Below, one piece after another: positions 1-12,800 of a stretch of DNA of 64,000 bases. The notes under the pieces were generated by a model. That model was not told the origin of the DNA. It searched no databases and saw nothing but the letters and a program-made list of their open reading frames with translations. This DNA is from Oxyruncus cristatus. Its lineage: Eukaryota > Chordata > Aves > Passeriformes > Cotingidae. The position numbers were made by a program, and so were the translations under genes. The stretch lies in assembly GCA_013399855.1 (NCBI GenBank), contig VXAY01002479.1, positions 841,103 through 905,102 on the forward strand, read 5' to 3'. Every line of letters starts with the position of its first letter. Within the stretch, counting starts at the first letter, position 1.

Positions 1-769
1 GATATAATTATTTATCCCATCCTGCAAATAGTCTTGTTGCAAAGGAAACTCAGTGGTAGGCAGAGAGACCCTGGCTAGGTCTCCAGCTAGCTGTGCCAGG
101 ACTCAGCCTTCTCCATGAATGAAACAGAAATCCAAGCGCACACAGGCTGATGCAGTTCTTAAAATGCCATCCGGTTGCTTAGTCAGTCCCATTTGTTTCC
201 TCAGCCAGGAAGGTGGATCATCCAAGAGAGATCTGGCTGCAGGGAACCTGCAGGGTCAGTCTGAGCAGTCAAGCCAAAGAGGCTGCACTGCTGCCATCAG
301 TGTGTACTGCTCAGAGGTGCCCTTTAGTTGCCCGACTGCAGATCTCCCACTCAGGATCAACAAGGCAGGTACTGAAGAGTAAGGCCGGATGTCACGGCAG
401 TGTTTACTGGAAGCACATCGCACAGAAAGCTTTCCTAGTCTTTCATGACTGAGAACAAGTGTGTTCTTTGGTAGACTTTGCATGATATTTGTCATTTTAA
501 ACAAAAATGTGCTTTGCTTCTTACTCTCTAAAAGAAACAGCTTTTCAGATTGGCAACACCCATTGGACTAGAGATTTTGAGACTCCATGCTAGTGGCAGC
601 AGAATATCTAGCTCTAATATCCCTGCTAACTTCTAGGAAACTTCAGAGCTCTAAGTTAAAAGACTCCTTCCAGTTTTCAAACGATGTATTAATGGACAGT
701 TTATCCCAACTTCTCTTCTACCAGTGTTGATATCACTGAACTCAAAGAGCTGGTCTGTCTATACACCCC

Positions 770-910
770 ACAAATGTTTATAAACAGCAACACTCCTCCC
801 TTCTAGCCTTCCTTTTACTAGTTTAAACAAAGCATGCTCTGTTAGTACCTTCTATAGCCTTGACTATCCTAATAGTTCTCCAAGTCTATTTTTATTTGTA
901 TTCATAAAAC
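770..910 (-). repeat. Probable old CR1-type LINE remnant
   Basis: The plus strand reads like a diverged copy of the reverse complement of the CR1 segment that also occurs at about 58990-59100: a pyrimidine-rich CTCC-CTT-CTAGCCTTCC stretch followed by TAGTTTAAACAAAGCATGCTCT. Similarity judged by eye; boundaries are uncertain. Confidence 0.4.
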
Positions 911-3900
911 TGTAGAAATAAAACAAAGTAATGCTTTCATATATTTATCTCAAGTTTCCTGCTAGTGCACTTGACACTTCACAGCCTATAGTTTGTAGAC
1001 TATATAAAATTAATAATACTCATTAGTTCATGTTCTAATTGAGATAGACAGGCAAGTTTTCTCCCATGTCACCTTCCACACTTCAATCCAATATTATGAA
1101 ACAATTTCTTAATGCTCTTAGTCTCCAAATGTATTAATTTACAATTTATACTGAAGTAATTACACATTACTCAAAGCCTTTTTTGCAAGATATTCTGGTC
1201 CTCCTTCAAACTTAAAGTAACTTCCACCTTTGTTTTACCAGATTTCTTTCGCAGTCCTACAAGTAGATTATAAAATTACGTAACAATATCAGTCCCAAGA
1301 TCAGACCTTAAGCAGTACTGATATCTTTCCATCCTAAAGTCACTTGTTCAGCACACCCACTCACATTTCACGAGTAAGAAGCTGAGGTCCTTTTACTGTT
1401 TCCTTAGATATTCCCTGCCTATTTCACTTCCAATGATTTCCTGTCATCAAATGCTGAGGTTCAAAAAATCCATTGCAATTTCCTCTCCCTTTTCTTACAG
1501 ACTATTTTAGCATAAACTACATTGATAAATCCACAATTCAACTGTTTCACTATTCAATCGCAGCATATCTTTAATTACTTCCTTTCTCAAGTTATAGTCT
1601 GGAACTTTATACACTCCTGAAATCAAGCTTCAAAGTTTTGAGCTGCCTGAATCACTTTCTTCCTTGTCTTAAATGAAGGTGCTACACATAATAAATGAAA
1701 TTTATTGCTGTCCCTTATCAGGGAGATCAGCACTATCTATCTCCTTGTGTTCTGGACAAAGTACTGCATGGAATCATTATTTTAATCAAGTGTTTACATG
1801 TTCTATCTTATTACATTTAAGTGTATGCATTTTAAATAAATATTTAGAAGGTCATAGATTTATCTTTAATGGATTACATTTTTCATTAAAACTCACAAAT
1901 AGCAGGGGTCTCACTTCCTAAATCTCAGAATAATTAGACACACAGAGCATTATCAACCACTTTAATGCAGCCATTTATTGAAACGAATCAGATAAGTTCT
2001 GCTAAACTTGCTTTCACTAATTATCAAATGGTACCATAAAGCTATTTAAAACTGAAGTTGGCTTTTCGTTTACCTGTGATGTTCATTGTCTTGTAATAAG
2101 GATACTTGATTTTTCTCACACATAATTCTCAGACACTAAATTTCTAATTATGACAGCTATATTTTGTTTACAAATTGCACAAGTCCTCAAGGATGCTTTA
2201 CAAATTGTTAAATTCCATCAGAAGATAAAACTGAAGAATGTTTCTAGTACATAAAATAATCATGCATTATAAGACTATTCCTTCCCACCAATTCTATATA
2301 TGCAAAACCTCCTTAGACGACTCTCATTTCTGTGATAAACATAAAAAAAGTCTGCAAATATGGAGTGCATAAATTGGATTTTAACCTAAAATTGTGGGAG
2401 GAAAGGATTCCTTGGGTTGTGCTTTTATGTGCACATATAGTATAAATTCACATATATATGAGGACATCTCCCAGACTGTAAAACTGCAGTTTCTCTTGAC
2501 TGAACTGGTACTTGGCCAAGAGACACCCTGAAAAGTAGAACTGAGACGAAGAGGCCATTACCATGGGGTAGAACACTTATCAGACACCTGCCTCTACTGT
2601 TTTTTCCTTTCAAAAACAGATCTGTCTGAAGCCAACGTTACGTAACAGGTCCTCCTCTCTCAAACTAGACACTTGTTTGCTTTTTGGCCAAGAATATCCA
2701 GGCACAACAGGCCAAAATCTCGGATTTCAGACCTCTAAGCATTTGGCAAAAGCTCTTTCCAGTGCTGCATCTTTCCAGTGCTGCATTCCAACTGCTGCTG
2801 CCTGAGCTCCCATCTCAATCCTTCTCCATTGGTTTCAATAAACCAGATAAACCGGCACCACAGAAACACAGCTTCGCTAACCCTCTGCGCTGAGGAATAA
2901 GGCAGGTCAAACAAGGGAGCGTGACTTCAAAGTTTTCCACTGATGCAATGGGAACAAACTCAACCCCAGCTAGTCCTTTCAGGATAACCTAAGTTGTGCG
3001 TTGACACACACTGACATAGTTGGTGTGGCTATACTCAAGTGTTGTTAGAATAAACGCTACAGTAACAAGCAAGGCAAAAATACTGCTTTTACACTGCAGA
3101 AGTCACAGCTCCTTTTATACTTCCATTGTTTACTCTTCTCCTACTTAAAGGTTTCACTTTTCCCTAGAAACATGTTATAAAATTCAAGCTGCCTGAATCG
3201 CTAATGGACTTATTTCAAAGTTAATTAGTTTAATTTTCGAATCTGGTCTTCTGTTACATCTCTATCTGCTAGGAGCAGATCTGTAGGGAGAATCAACTAA
3301 TCATAGACGTTCCAGAATTTTTATTGGTGTTTTAACTTCGCAGTAGGGCCTAATGCCCATTTGTGGGTGGTGTGCATTATGTGCAACCCTAGAGCTCATC
3401 TTCTGGTGCAGTTTCTTCTAAAAGGAAGGCAGTTCCTCTGTTTTCAAGCAATCTCATGATGCAATCCAACACACAATACACATGAAGGATCAGATTTGCT
3501 TTGAAGGTACCCTACTCATGCTCTTAAAGACTAATGTAAAAACACCCTGTAACTCCTCCAAAGTAGACTACCCTTTTTCTTGCAGTACTGATGTTCAGCG
3601 ATCAAAGTATCAAGAAAGTTTCTCTTAAATTTAAAAGAGCCTTGAACTCTCTTTTTTCCTGTATAGACCCAGTAGTTAGTAACATTTCCAGCATGTTCAA
3701 AGACAGCCCATTTAACCCTCTTAAAAATGTGGAACTGTTCACAATCCTTTCAGTCATCCTGAATTTTTACACCTGTAACAGAAGTTTTAACTGTTTGATA
3801 ATCTCTCTGCTCCTTTACAGCCTGAGACAATCCAAGACACATTGCACCCAATGTCAAAGAGATTTCTGGTTGTGAACACATATTCAGCAAAAGCATCTTT

Positions 3901-4301
3901 CTATAAACTTCTTAAATAGGTCAATTAGTGCAATAGCCACCACTTTCGTCTCAGTGGAGTCCCCATTTCTCTTCTACCTGTGCCTAGCAAAGAAAAAGAG
4001 ATCAGGTGAGTAGTTTAAAGGCGTGGTTTTTTCCTCTGTGAATTACATCCACAGCCTGCAACACCAGGCATCAACACATTCTGCTATATAATAACAAGGC
4101 AGATTAGCCAGTAATGGGACGGTGTAATATAACTTAATAATCATACAGGAATCACTCTTCAGCAAAAACTTCAGCCTCCTTTATGTTGCCTGAATAGTTT
4201 AAATTAACCAGATTTCATGTAAATACTAAATTGTTTTCCTATGAGACCAACCATTCCAAACATTTAACATTACTGGCATTATCTTAAAAATGCTTTCATT
4301 T

Positions 4302-4319
4302 AAAAAAAAAAAAAAAAAA
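4302..4319 (+). repeat. Poly(A) run, 18 bases
   Basis: Uninterrupted A18 in intron 5. No recognisable retroposed sequence precedes it, so it is treated as a mononucleotide microsatellite. Confidence 0.85.
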
Positions 4320-6602
4320 CCCACTACATTTAACAAATACACTTTTTGCTAAATGCAAAGCCTGATAAAAATAGTTTAAAAAAATACATAAATTATTTGC
4401 TTTCCAAATCTAAAAGTTATTATTGTCATGGCTTTATTCTGTATTGGTATGACTAACAGTCAGCTGCAAGTATCTATAAGATCCTTGTATTATATTCTAC
4501 ATATACATTATAGATGCATATACAAAATGCATCTAATAATCATAGGATCCTACTTTTTACTCAAATAATTTTTCTATCCCAAAAAATACAGTGTTCTCTT
4601 TTCTCAGAATACTTCTTTTAAATGTGTTCTTCAGAGCTGCTCCTTCCACAATACCCACAAGATGTCACCATTGTAAAAGAAAGAAACCCCAATGTTGTAG
4701 AAGGAAATTCCAGGGTTTATGTTCTGAACCATAGATTTCAATTATTATACTTCCAAATCAATTCTGTTCAATGATTTGTTGTTATATAATATTGACACTA
4801 AACATACTCAACAAAAAAATCAGAATAAAAACCAAAACATAAAACTCTTTACAAAATCCTAGAGAGCAAGACCCTCTAGTTACTGGGTTTGAATTACAAA
4901 ACAAGGAAAAACTTGTCAGCCAGCCAGACCAATAAAATAAGTAGAGCAATTTACGATTCCAGCATTGCAAATGACCCACAGAGAAGATACTATCAGTGTA
5001 GGAACTATAAAAAATGTGAGTGCAAATAAATAAAGAAATAGAATGGAGAAGCAAGTAGTCTCCCAGAGAGCTTAAGGAAAGTTTGGTATCATTTTTTGTT
5101 TAGTAAGGAAATACAAATATGTATCTAAGCCAGTTCATCTGTGACAAAATAAAAAACTAATTTAAATCTACATAGGTTCAGTGAAAATCCAAGGAACAAT
5201 GAAGGAAATTTTATCATCCTGTGCACTGTTGGAAAGGTTGAGAAGGTAATATGTACAGAAATGATAAGTGAAAGGAAGGTACTAAGAGAGGAAGTTAGAC
5301 TTTTAATTTTATTTTGTGCTCAAAGCTTCTAAGGATGTTTATAGCACTGTAACTAAAGGCACAGACTAAAAATAATTTCCAAAGATTTGTGACATTTCCC
5401 CATTTTGTGCACAGGGATCTGAAATTGCAAGGAATCCATGCACAGATAAAAGGATTGTATTCTTGCTATGAACTCTACTCAGAACTTCCTTACAGAGATC
5501 AAGCTTTCAGGATGTTTTTGTGCACTACAGTCCTGGAAGGTTCTAAGGGACTCAGTAGCAAGTCTACACTGTTTCCATTCAATGACCATATAACTAAACC
5601 ACTTCCCTTCTGTGGGTGCACTGACTGCCTTTTAATAAACAACTCATTAATTATTAAGACGACAAATGTATTAGATCTTATCGTGTCTTTGGAGTAATAG
5701 GTGTGACAGCGAATAGTAGTAAAATAGTCATTTCCTTTGACATGCAAAGAGCAACGGCAATAAAACAGAAGTAGAGGCAGGAAGTCACAGGAAGAGGGCA
5801 CATCAGATAAGTAATCTGGAGGTATTGTAATGTTTCTGTTAAGAGAAGAATGGCAATTTCAATTCATAGCAAGCTAATCCAATTGAGACTTGTAATAGAA
5901 GTGGTAAAGGATAAAAACAAAATTCACAAACATCTAGCATAGTCAGTGAATTAAACATTCAGGATCTTAAATAATTTATCTGTAATGAGAAAAAATTATT
6001 TATGGTACTGGGAGTAAAACTACAGCACATGCTTAAAGTACATCCATTAGTCCACAGTACTGTGTCCACACATAACTCTTGCACTGTTATAACAAAGCAG
6101 TTTACCCTCCTTTTTCACTGAGAGGCTCATACAAATAATTCCCAACCAGAAACCAGACAGTGGATACTCACTTCAGGAAGCACTGAAAACATGATGAGAT
6201 GATACATTAAAAGAAGGGGGAATAAAACCAAATCCATCTAGACATTTAAAATTAGAATAGAAAATTAGGCTGTGGAGGGATTTAGTCTTCAGAAGTGCTC
6301 ACAACTTCCCAGTAATTACTGTCATTATTTTTTTCAAACTTACAATCCAAAAAGAAAAATGCCAAGCACAAGAAAGTCCAGGTCACATATTTCTGCTGTA
6401 CTCTCAGACAGAAAATATCAAAGCTCTGAGCCTTTTATGGCATTAAATTACCCATATCTATATCCACCTGAAAATTTATTCCAGAAACTAATATTTCATC
6501 TGTGTTTATTCATTAGAGATGCCAACGTGCATGCTGCATAGGATGCATTAAAAGCACGGTTTTTTTAATAGATTGACTTGATTCCACATAACAAAACCTT
6601 AC

Positions 6603-6811
6603 CTTGCCAGCTATCATTGCAAACACACAGCTTCTCCCCTGTCAAATCACAGTACCCATGATCTGGACTGCCACAGTTGGCTTTACAATATGGAATATCA
6701 CAGGCTTCTCCTTTCCAATACTTGTCACACTCACAGTATACCCGGCTTGGTACAGACACACTGGTTGTACACTTCCCGTGTTCTGAGCAGTTATTAGGAC
6801 AAGAATTAATT
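6603..6811 (-). CDS. ATRNL1: ATRNL1 exon 5 (EGF-like modules after the CUB domain)
   Basis: 209 bp, entered in phase 2 and left in phase 1. It completes Ser204, encodes residues 205-273 and gives the first base of Gly274. The acceptor is TTTTTTTCCTCCCCAG and the donor CAAG|GTAAGG. Twelve cysteines (208, 212, 218, 230, 232, 241, 246, 250, 258, 266, 268 and others in the same spacing) make an EGF-like module (208-241) and most of a second (246 onward). The second is interrupted by the intron, so its last cysteine must be in exon 6, left of the window. Sequons NCS (211-213) and NDS (269-271) are present. The peptide is of ATRNL1 rather than ATRN type. Confidence 0.96.
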
Positions 6812-9800
6812 CTGGGGAGGAAAAAAAAAAGTAAAATAAAAAATGACGAGTCAAGAGCTGATGACAGTAGCTTTATCTGACAGTACTCCAACAACATTCG
6901 GTAGACAAAGTATTTTTTACCATGAAGAATTTCTATTGACTGATAAAACACAAATCTAATGGTGATTTTACAGGCAAATGAGTTCAAAAGGTGTTCATCC
7001 AGGCTTAGACTTTTTATCACAGAGTCTGTGATAAAGAAAAGGTCACAAATACCTAGCACTGTAACAAGTATTGACATTAAGCAGGAGGACAGGCCCTGCC
7101 TAGACAGATCACCACCTATTTTTCCTATGTTCCAGTATCAGCACTCTAATCAGTCCCTTCAAATGCTAATTATTTCTAGGAACAACCCCACTGGAAGTGA
7201 CTGAGCTTAAACTCTCCACCACAGGCTTACATTTAAAGGGGTTTTCTGAGTGGGTTTGGTCCATACTATAAAACAGGAATGTCTCACATCTGAGGGGAAT
7301 AAAACAGAAAAACAAAGTAAGGAAAAGTACAAGATGCAAGGCTAATATCCCAAAACTACTTACAGGTCTCACTTCATGTTTTGAAGCATTAATAATAGAG
7401 CCACCTTAACTCTGCCTCCTTAACTCTGCAGTCAGAGTTACAAAACCAAGAAAGCTTAGGCTGAAAGAAGTCTGTGACCATTATGGGAGTTAGTGTTTCT
7501 GTGATACACCCTACCAAACACTGAGATCACAGGCAACAGGACTGCAAAATTAGGCAAAGTGGTTCCAGAAATGCAGGCAACTCCTTGGAGATGAGGGGAG
7601 ATGGAAGATGTTGGAAGTATGTGGGTCCAAGAGGTTCCACAAACCGAGTCCCAGGCAGTATGTGGCTGCTGAAGTCCAAAAAGGATTTGAAAGCTTTTTT
7701 GATGACTCGCAGCAAAGGGCTGGGTTGAAACTCAGAATAAATTGTTACTGCATAAAAACTGCTGATGGTAACACAGACCACTCCCTGTAGATGTGAGATG
7801 GATACTGTTCATAGCCTTCCTTGCTCTTTCTGAATGAAGAAAGAACTATTAAAAGTTAGCAAAGAATTGTTTGAGGCTGGCCTTTGACAAAATGTCAGGA
7901 GACGTGTTTTTGTTTTCCAGACACTCAAAAGACTGATACTGTTACACTACTAAAACAGAAAATCCCACATCTGAACTGCAAACATCCTGGGGGTTTGCCT
8001 GGTAACACACATGGCATTAAAACCATTGGTGGCATTAACTGCTGTACATTACAGCTGGGAGTCACTCCCCCCACTTCACAGGGAGACTGTTCTGCAGGGA
8101 GATGAACAGTTCAGTTTTTCCAGCAAGAGAGATACCACTCTGAAAGTAGTCAAATTCCCACTCCAAGAGGTTCATTAAGGATCCAAATGAAATGAGAAAG
8201 AGTGGATCGGCAGAACTGGAAGCAAGACACCTGACTCCAAGGAACACAAAATTTACTCAGACTGTTCTGGAGTAACTACTGGTTTTTTGCAACTGGCATG
8301 GCACTTGAAATTACAGATTCTGTCTTCCCCAAAACAAAGGAATACGAGAGGTCCATCAAGATCAAGTGGAAAATCAAGGAAGGAAAAGGGTAACAGAAGC
8401 AGAGTGCAATAGATCAGTGACAGAAACAAAGTTAATGCAGCTATAAAAAGTAATTGTAGGTACTTCTTTGTCATAAAAAGCATTACTGTTGGCTTATTAA
8501 AAATATATATTTTAACAGTGTCCATTGCAATAGAAGGAACACAAGATCAGAGTACATAAAATTTCATGAGTTATGTATGCAATGGAATTAAAAACTGGCA
8601 GGTTTTTTTTCATTTATTTTAAATCTTCCAAAAAAATTAGGCAATGATATGCAGCATGCACCACATTACCAAGTAATGAAAGAATGCAGAGCACATACTC
8701 TCATCCCTTAAGAATGCCATGTCATATTGCTATTTGCTCCCAAGACAAATAAAAAAAAGGGCAATAAAAGCTTCAGGGATAACTGAAAAATGTATCTAAT
8801 TACCATAGAGAAGTCTGCCAGGTGATTGGATTTTACTGATGTCAACTGACAAAAATTAAAAATACTCAGTCTTCTAGACTGCCATTTCCAGTGCAATATA
8901 TTTAGTGAGGTTTCCTAAACTCTGAATAGCTATTTATTTTCTGGTCAAAGGTAGGCAAGCTGCAAATTACAGGAACAATCCTTCCATAGACAATTTAACA
9001 AGCACCTCTGCCAAGAGCAAAGCTATGGTCAGAAGCACAAATAGGAATTTTAAATTAATAAAGAATATGAAAAAAAATATTACAGGTACTTCCACGCAAG
9101 AAATGCAGTGCTGGCCACCACATCCCAGTAACTGGTATTTCAGAATCTGAAAGAATTGAGAGAAAGGAACAGGTATATCTTCAATCATGGAAAAACTACC
9201 ACATGAAGAAACAGGTCAAGGGGACCAAGCAATCCCCTCTTGACCCAAAGCATCCAGTATGAAGAGCATTGCATTATGTGTCACAGGCATGGCCAAAATG
9301 AGACAGAAATGGAGATCAAGTTGGTACATAAAGAAGGAAGAGGCTCAGATCATTGGATGCATCTTTAGAGCTGCTGACACAGGAAAGGAGACTGGAATAA
9401 AGCATAGTTATATCAGATTAGATTCTGCCATCAGAGAAACTAAAAGACAGACAGTGCAGATAAGAACTGTGAAGGCAGAATGCAGACTGAGATGGAAAAT
9501 AGGAAGGGAAAGTACCTGAGGAGTAGAGAAGAAATGGAATAGCCAAACTAGAACTTCAGTGGAGGTTTCATAAGCCACTTAAGTATATTCAGCAAGAAAA
9601 ATCTTGATCCTAGTTCAAGAGAAGGGGATTGACATGACAGCAGATATAATCTCCCTTCTATTCCATATGACAAGTACATGTGTTGGATAAACACTGTAAG
9701 GGATACATTTCAGTTCCATAAGGCATAGGAAAAACACACTCTTGGAACGGCCATGTGGCTTCACTCAAAACAATATACTCCATCTCTGGGATTTTTTTCC

Positions 9801-12800
9801 CCTAACAACTTATTACAACCCCTGGTTCCCTGGTTTTAGAAACACACTACTAAGTATAACCACTGTGCCATTGAAAAACAAAACAAACAAACAAAAAAGT
9901 CATTGCATATTAAAAAAATACTTACGAATAAAAAATGTTAAATCCCGTTAGGTTATAAGCAGCATCACTAAAAAAGTGGAGCAATGCATAGCCAGACGTA
10001 GTAACTACTTCAGGAACAGTTTCATTTCCACGCACTTCAGGGACTATTAGACCACTGGAAAAGAAAATGGGAAAAAGGCTTATAAGCAATCCTTTGGTGG
10101 TGGGGAAGGAAGGAGGGAATTAGCTATTCTGCTGCCTAACTATATAAGCAAGATAATGCCTAAATATAATTTGAAAACTTCTTTAAAAAAAACTAAATCA
10201 TAAAATGCGTATAAAACTTGTCCACGGTAAGGTAGAGGTTTCCAGGAAAATTACCAACGTAGAAACATTAACACTCGATGCAATGTTAGCAGTAAGTACA
10301 AGCCACAAAATGGATTTATGCTCTGATCATTTAACCAAAGACGTAGTGTTTTGGAATTCATCCTAATACAACTTTACATACATGTTCCCATAATATTAAT
10401 AAAAGAAAGCAAGCTAGTTAACATATTAGAGCCTCTAATGCTATTTTTCCCCCAGTAACTAAAACTTGTACTGTACTTGGACTAAAAGATTAATAAATAC
10501 ACTCACCTAAATACAGCTATTAAAGGTGCATATATTGAATCTCCATCATATACATACATATGGTCCCAACTACATTCTGTGGCAAAGTGATTAAATCTTA
10601 ATCTTAGTATCGCATTTGGGCTGAAAAAAATAGAACACTGATGTAAAACATTATTTTCAGAATTATTGAGCTCTTAAGACAATGAACTTACAGGAAAACT
10701 GATCATGCCAGCATAACTATTAAAACATTTTGAGTAATAATAATAACTAAACATTTCAAGGTGTTGAATAACGAAACTCAGGGCAAGCAAATATTTCACT
10801 TTATCTTAAAAAAATTTAAAATAACATATTCAGTCTAAGTCTTACAACCCCTGAAGTTAATAAGAGACTTACATTCTCCAGATTTTATCAGTATTCAGAA
10901 CCAAAAATTCAGAGAAATTAAAATATCCTATTTCAATATACTAGCTTCACTTTACAATGTCAGGACTATGAATTTTAAAGAATCTTTCAAGAAAACAAAA
11001 AAATCACCTACACATCCTCATTCCAGTATTCTACTAGTTATTGAAAATTTTAAAAACCACAAATGTAAAATAGCAAGCAATATTAGTGCAAGTGCCTGCC
11101 CCCACCCTCTCCCAACATCTGGGAGTCAAATTTCACTAATTTGTGGCTGAGATCCAGATGGATCTGTAAACTTTCTGAAAGGAGAATCTTCACGTATTGC
11201 AAAATTACCAATACATAGTCCGTGACATATAATGATTATTTTTTTTCTTTCCCCCCACTTCTGACAGGCTTGAGTGCAACTTGTCAGTTTTGGAAACATG
11301 GGGGTTTTTTTGTGACAGGTCCTTTGAGAGAACTCTCTGTTCACTTTCTAAGGCAGAGTATTTTATGTATGTGACTTCCTTGTATGTTGACATTTTGCTC
11401 TGTGTTACTGGGTTGCTTTGCTCTCTCACACACTGTGCAGCATATTGTGTCCTCCAGCTACCCTCTCCACCATCTCTGCTGAAGAGAAGAAATGGAGAGA
11501 GGACCAGCTTCAAAGCAGAGTTTGCCTCTGCTCCTGAGGCATGTTTCCACTTCAGCTCAGTGTAGTGGAGTGCAAACATTCCCGAGCCAGCTTGGTTAAA
11601 AAGAGAAGCCTAGAAATGGCAGAAAGTTGTTCAGCCACAGCCTGGTCACCTGGATATTGAAGGTTCTATTTAAATAATTTTGCAAATTATCCATAACTTC
11701 ATTGCTGCTGTGTTTAAATTATTATCTGCATATGAGCAGAACAAAATTTGATCAGATACTTTACTTTTACCTTTAGTGAACTGCAGAGGCAGAGCAGACA
11801 TCTAAAGTAATTGAGATTATGGCAACACAGAAATACAGAACAGGTTAATTTAATTCTAGAATGTTAGTAGAACTCAGAACTAGAGTCAGCAACATCCTGA
11901 CCCACATCCAGAGGTGGAAGAGTCCCACGGAGGTGTAACCAATTTGGGCTTTTAACAGTTAGCCGTACTATATGTCTCATTATTTCTTTGAGCATGTCTG
12001 TGTTTTTCTGTGCTGCACAAACTGAAATATTGGAAACAGACATGAGACATCTAAACTGTGGGCACAAAATTGTTTTGAAATTAAGGACATGAGGAATACT
12101 AGAATGCCAAAGAAAATACTTTATGGAAGCACTAACTTTTGTGCAACATGTAACTGAATAAGCGTTCTGTACTTGGGGCCATTCCCGATTTGTCACTGAT
12201 ATGAGTTAAATAAGATTAGTAAGATAACGAGTTAAATAATGGAATTCTGTAACCACATTTAGAACTTATGTAAAGGTACTCAAACACGCAACAAATTTAT
12301 CATTAGGTTTTGAGAGCTTGCAGCACTGGCCAAATTCTAACATCAGCCTAACTTTTGCCAGCAATTTGAATGGGAATGGAATTTGGCCAACTCTGAGGAA
12401 TCCTGAAAATCCTACTTCTTTTATTTTAATTCTTTATAACATTTAAACAGAACAAAACAAACTAACTAAAGACCAAAACTGTTTATATTGTATCCAGATG
12501 CATTTTCTTCTTAAGGAGTTCTTTCAACCTCTAGAATACACAGTACCAAACTGTCAGAAAATTTAAGCTATAAAAATAAATACTTACTATCCTTCAATTA
12601 ACCATGTACATTTAGTTTTATATTTATAATTTATAGGTCCATCTGTTAAATATCCAGAAGGTTCTGTTAACCTACAAGAGGAAAAAAACAGTGCTGTAAT
12701 AAACCAGAGACAACACATCAGAACATGCATCATAGACACGCCAATAAAGTCTTTCTGAATGGAAAGAAAATTTGAGGTAGGGAAAACAGTCAAATCTCTT

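Larger units (their letters stand above)
1..6602 (-). other. ATRNL1: ATRNL1 intron 5 (partial; acceptor outside window)
   Basis: AT-rich sequence downstream of exon 5 on the minus strand, with the donor GTAAGG at 6602-6597. No exon-like segment with good splice sites and coding similarity was found. It contains an old CR1-like remnant near 770-910 and an A18 run at 4302-4319. The remaining sequence shows nothing I can identify. Confidence 0.85.

Noticed and set aside
6604..6880. Plus-strand frames opposite ATRNL1 exon 5
   Set aside because: Shadow frames of the real exon on the other strand, with no splice sites or similarity.
6565..7077. 170-codon minus-strand frame over exon 5
   Set aside because: Only residues from 6811 down to 6603 are real exon; the rest reads through the acceptor and donor into introns 4 and 5.
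11205..11579. 124-codon minus and 94-codon plus frames in intron 2
   Set aside because: No recognised protein, no fitting splice sites, and inclusion would not keep the ATRNL1 frame in a way I can support.
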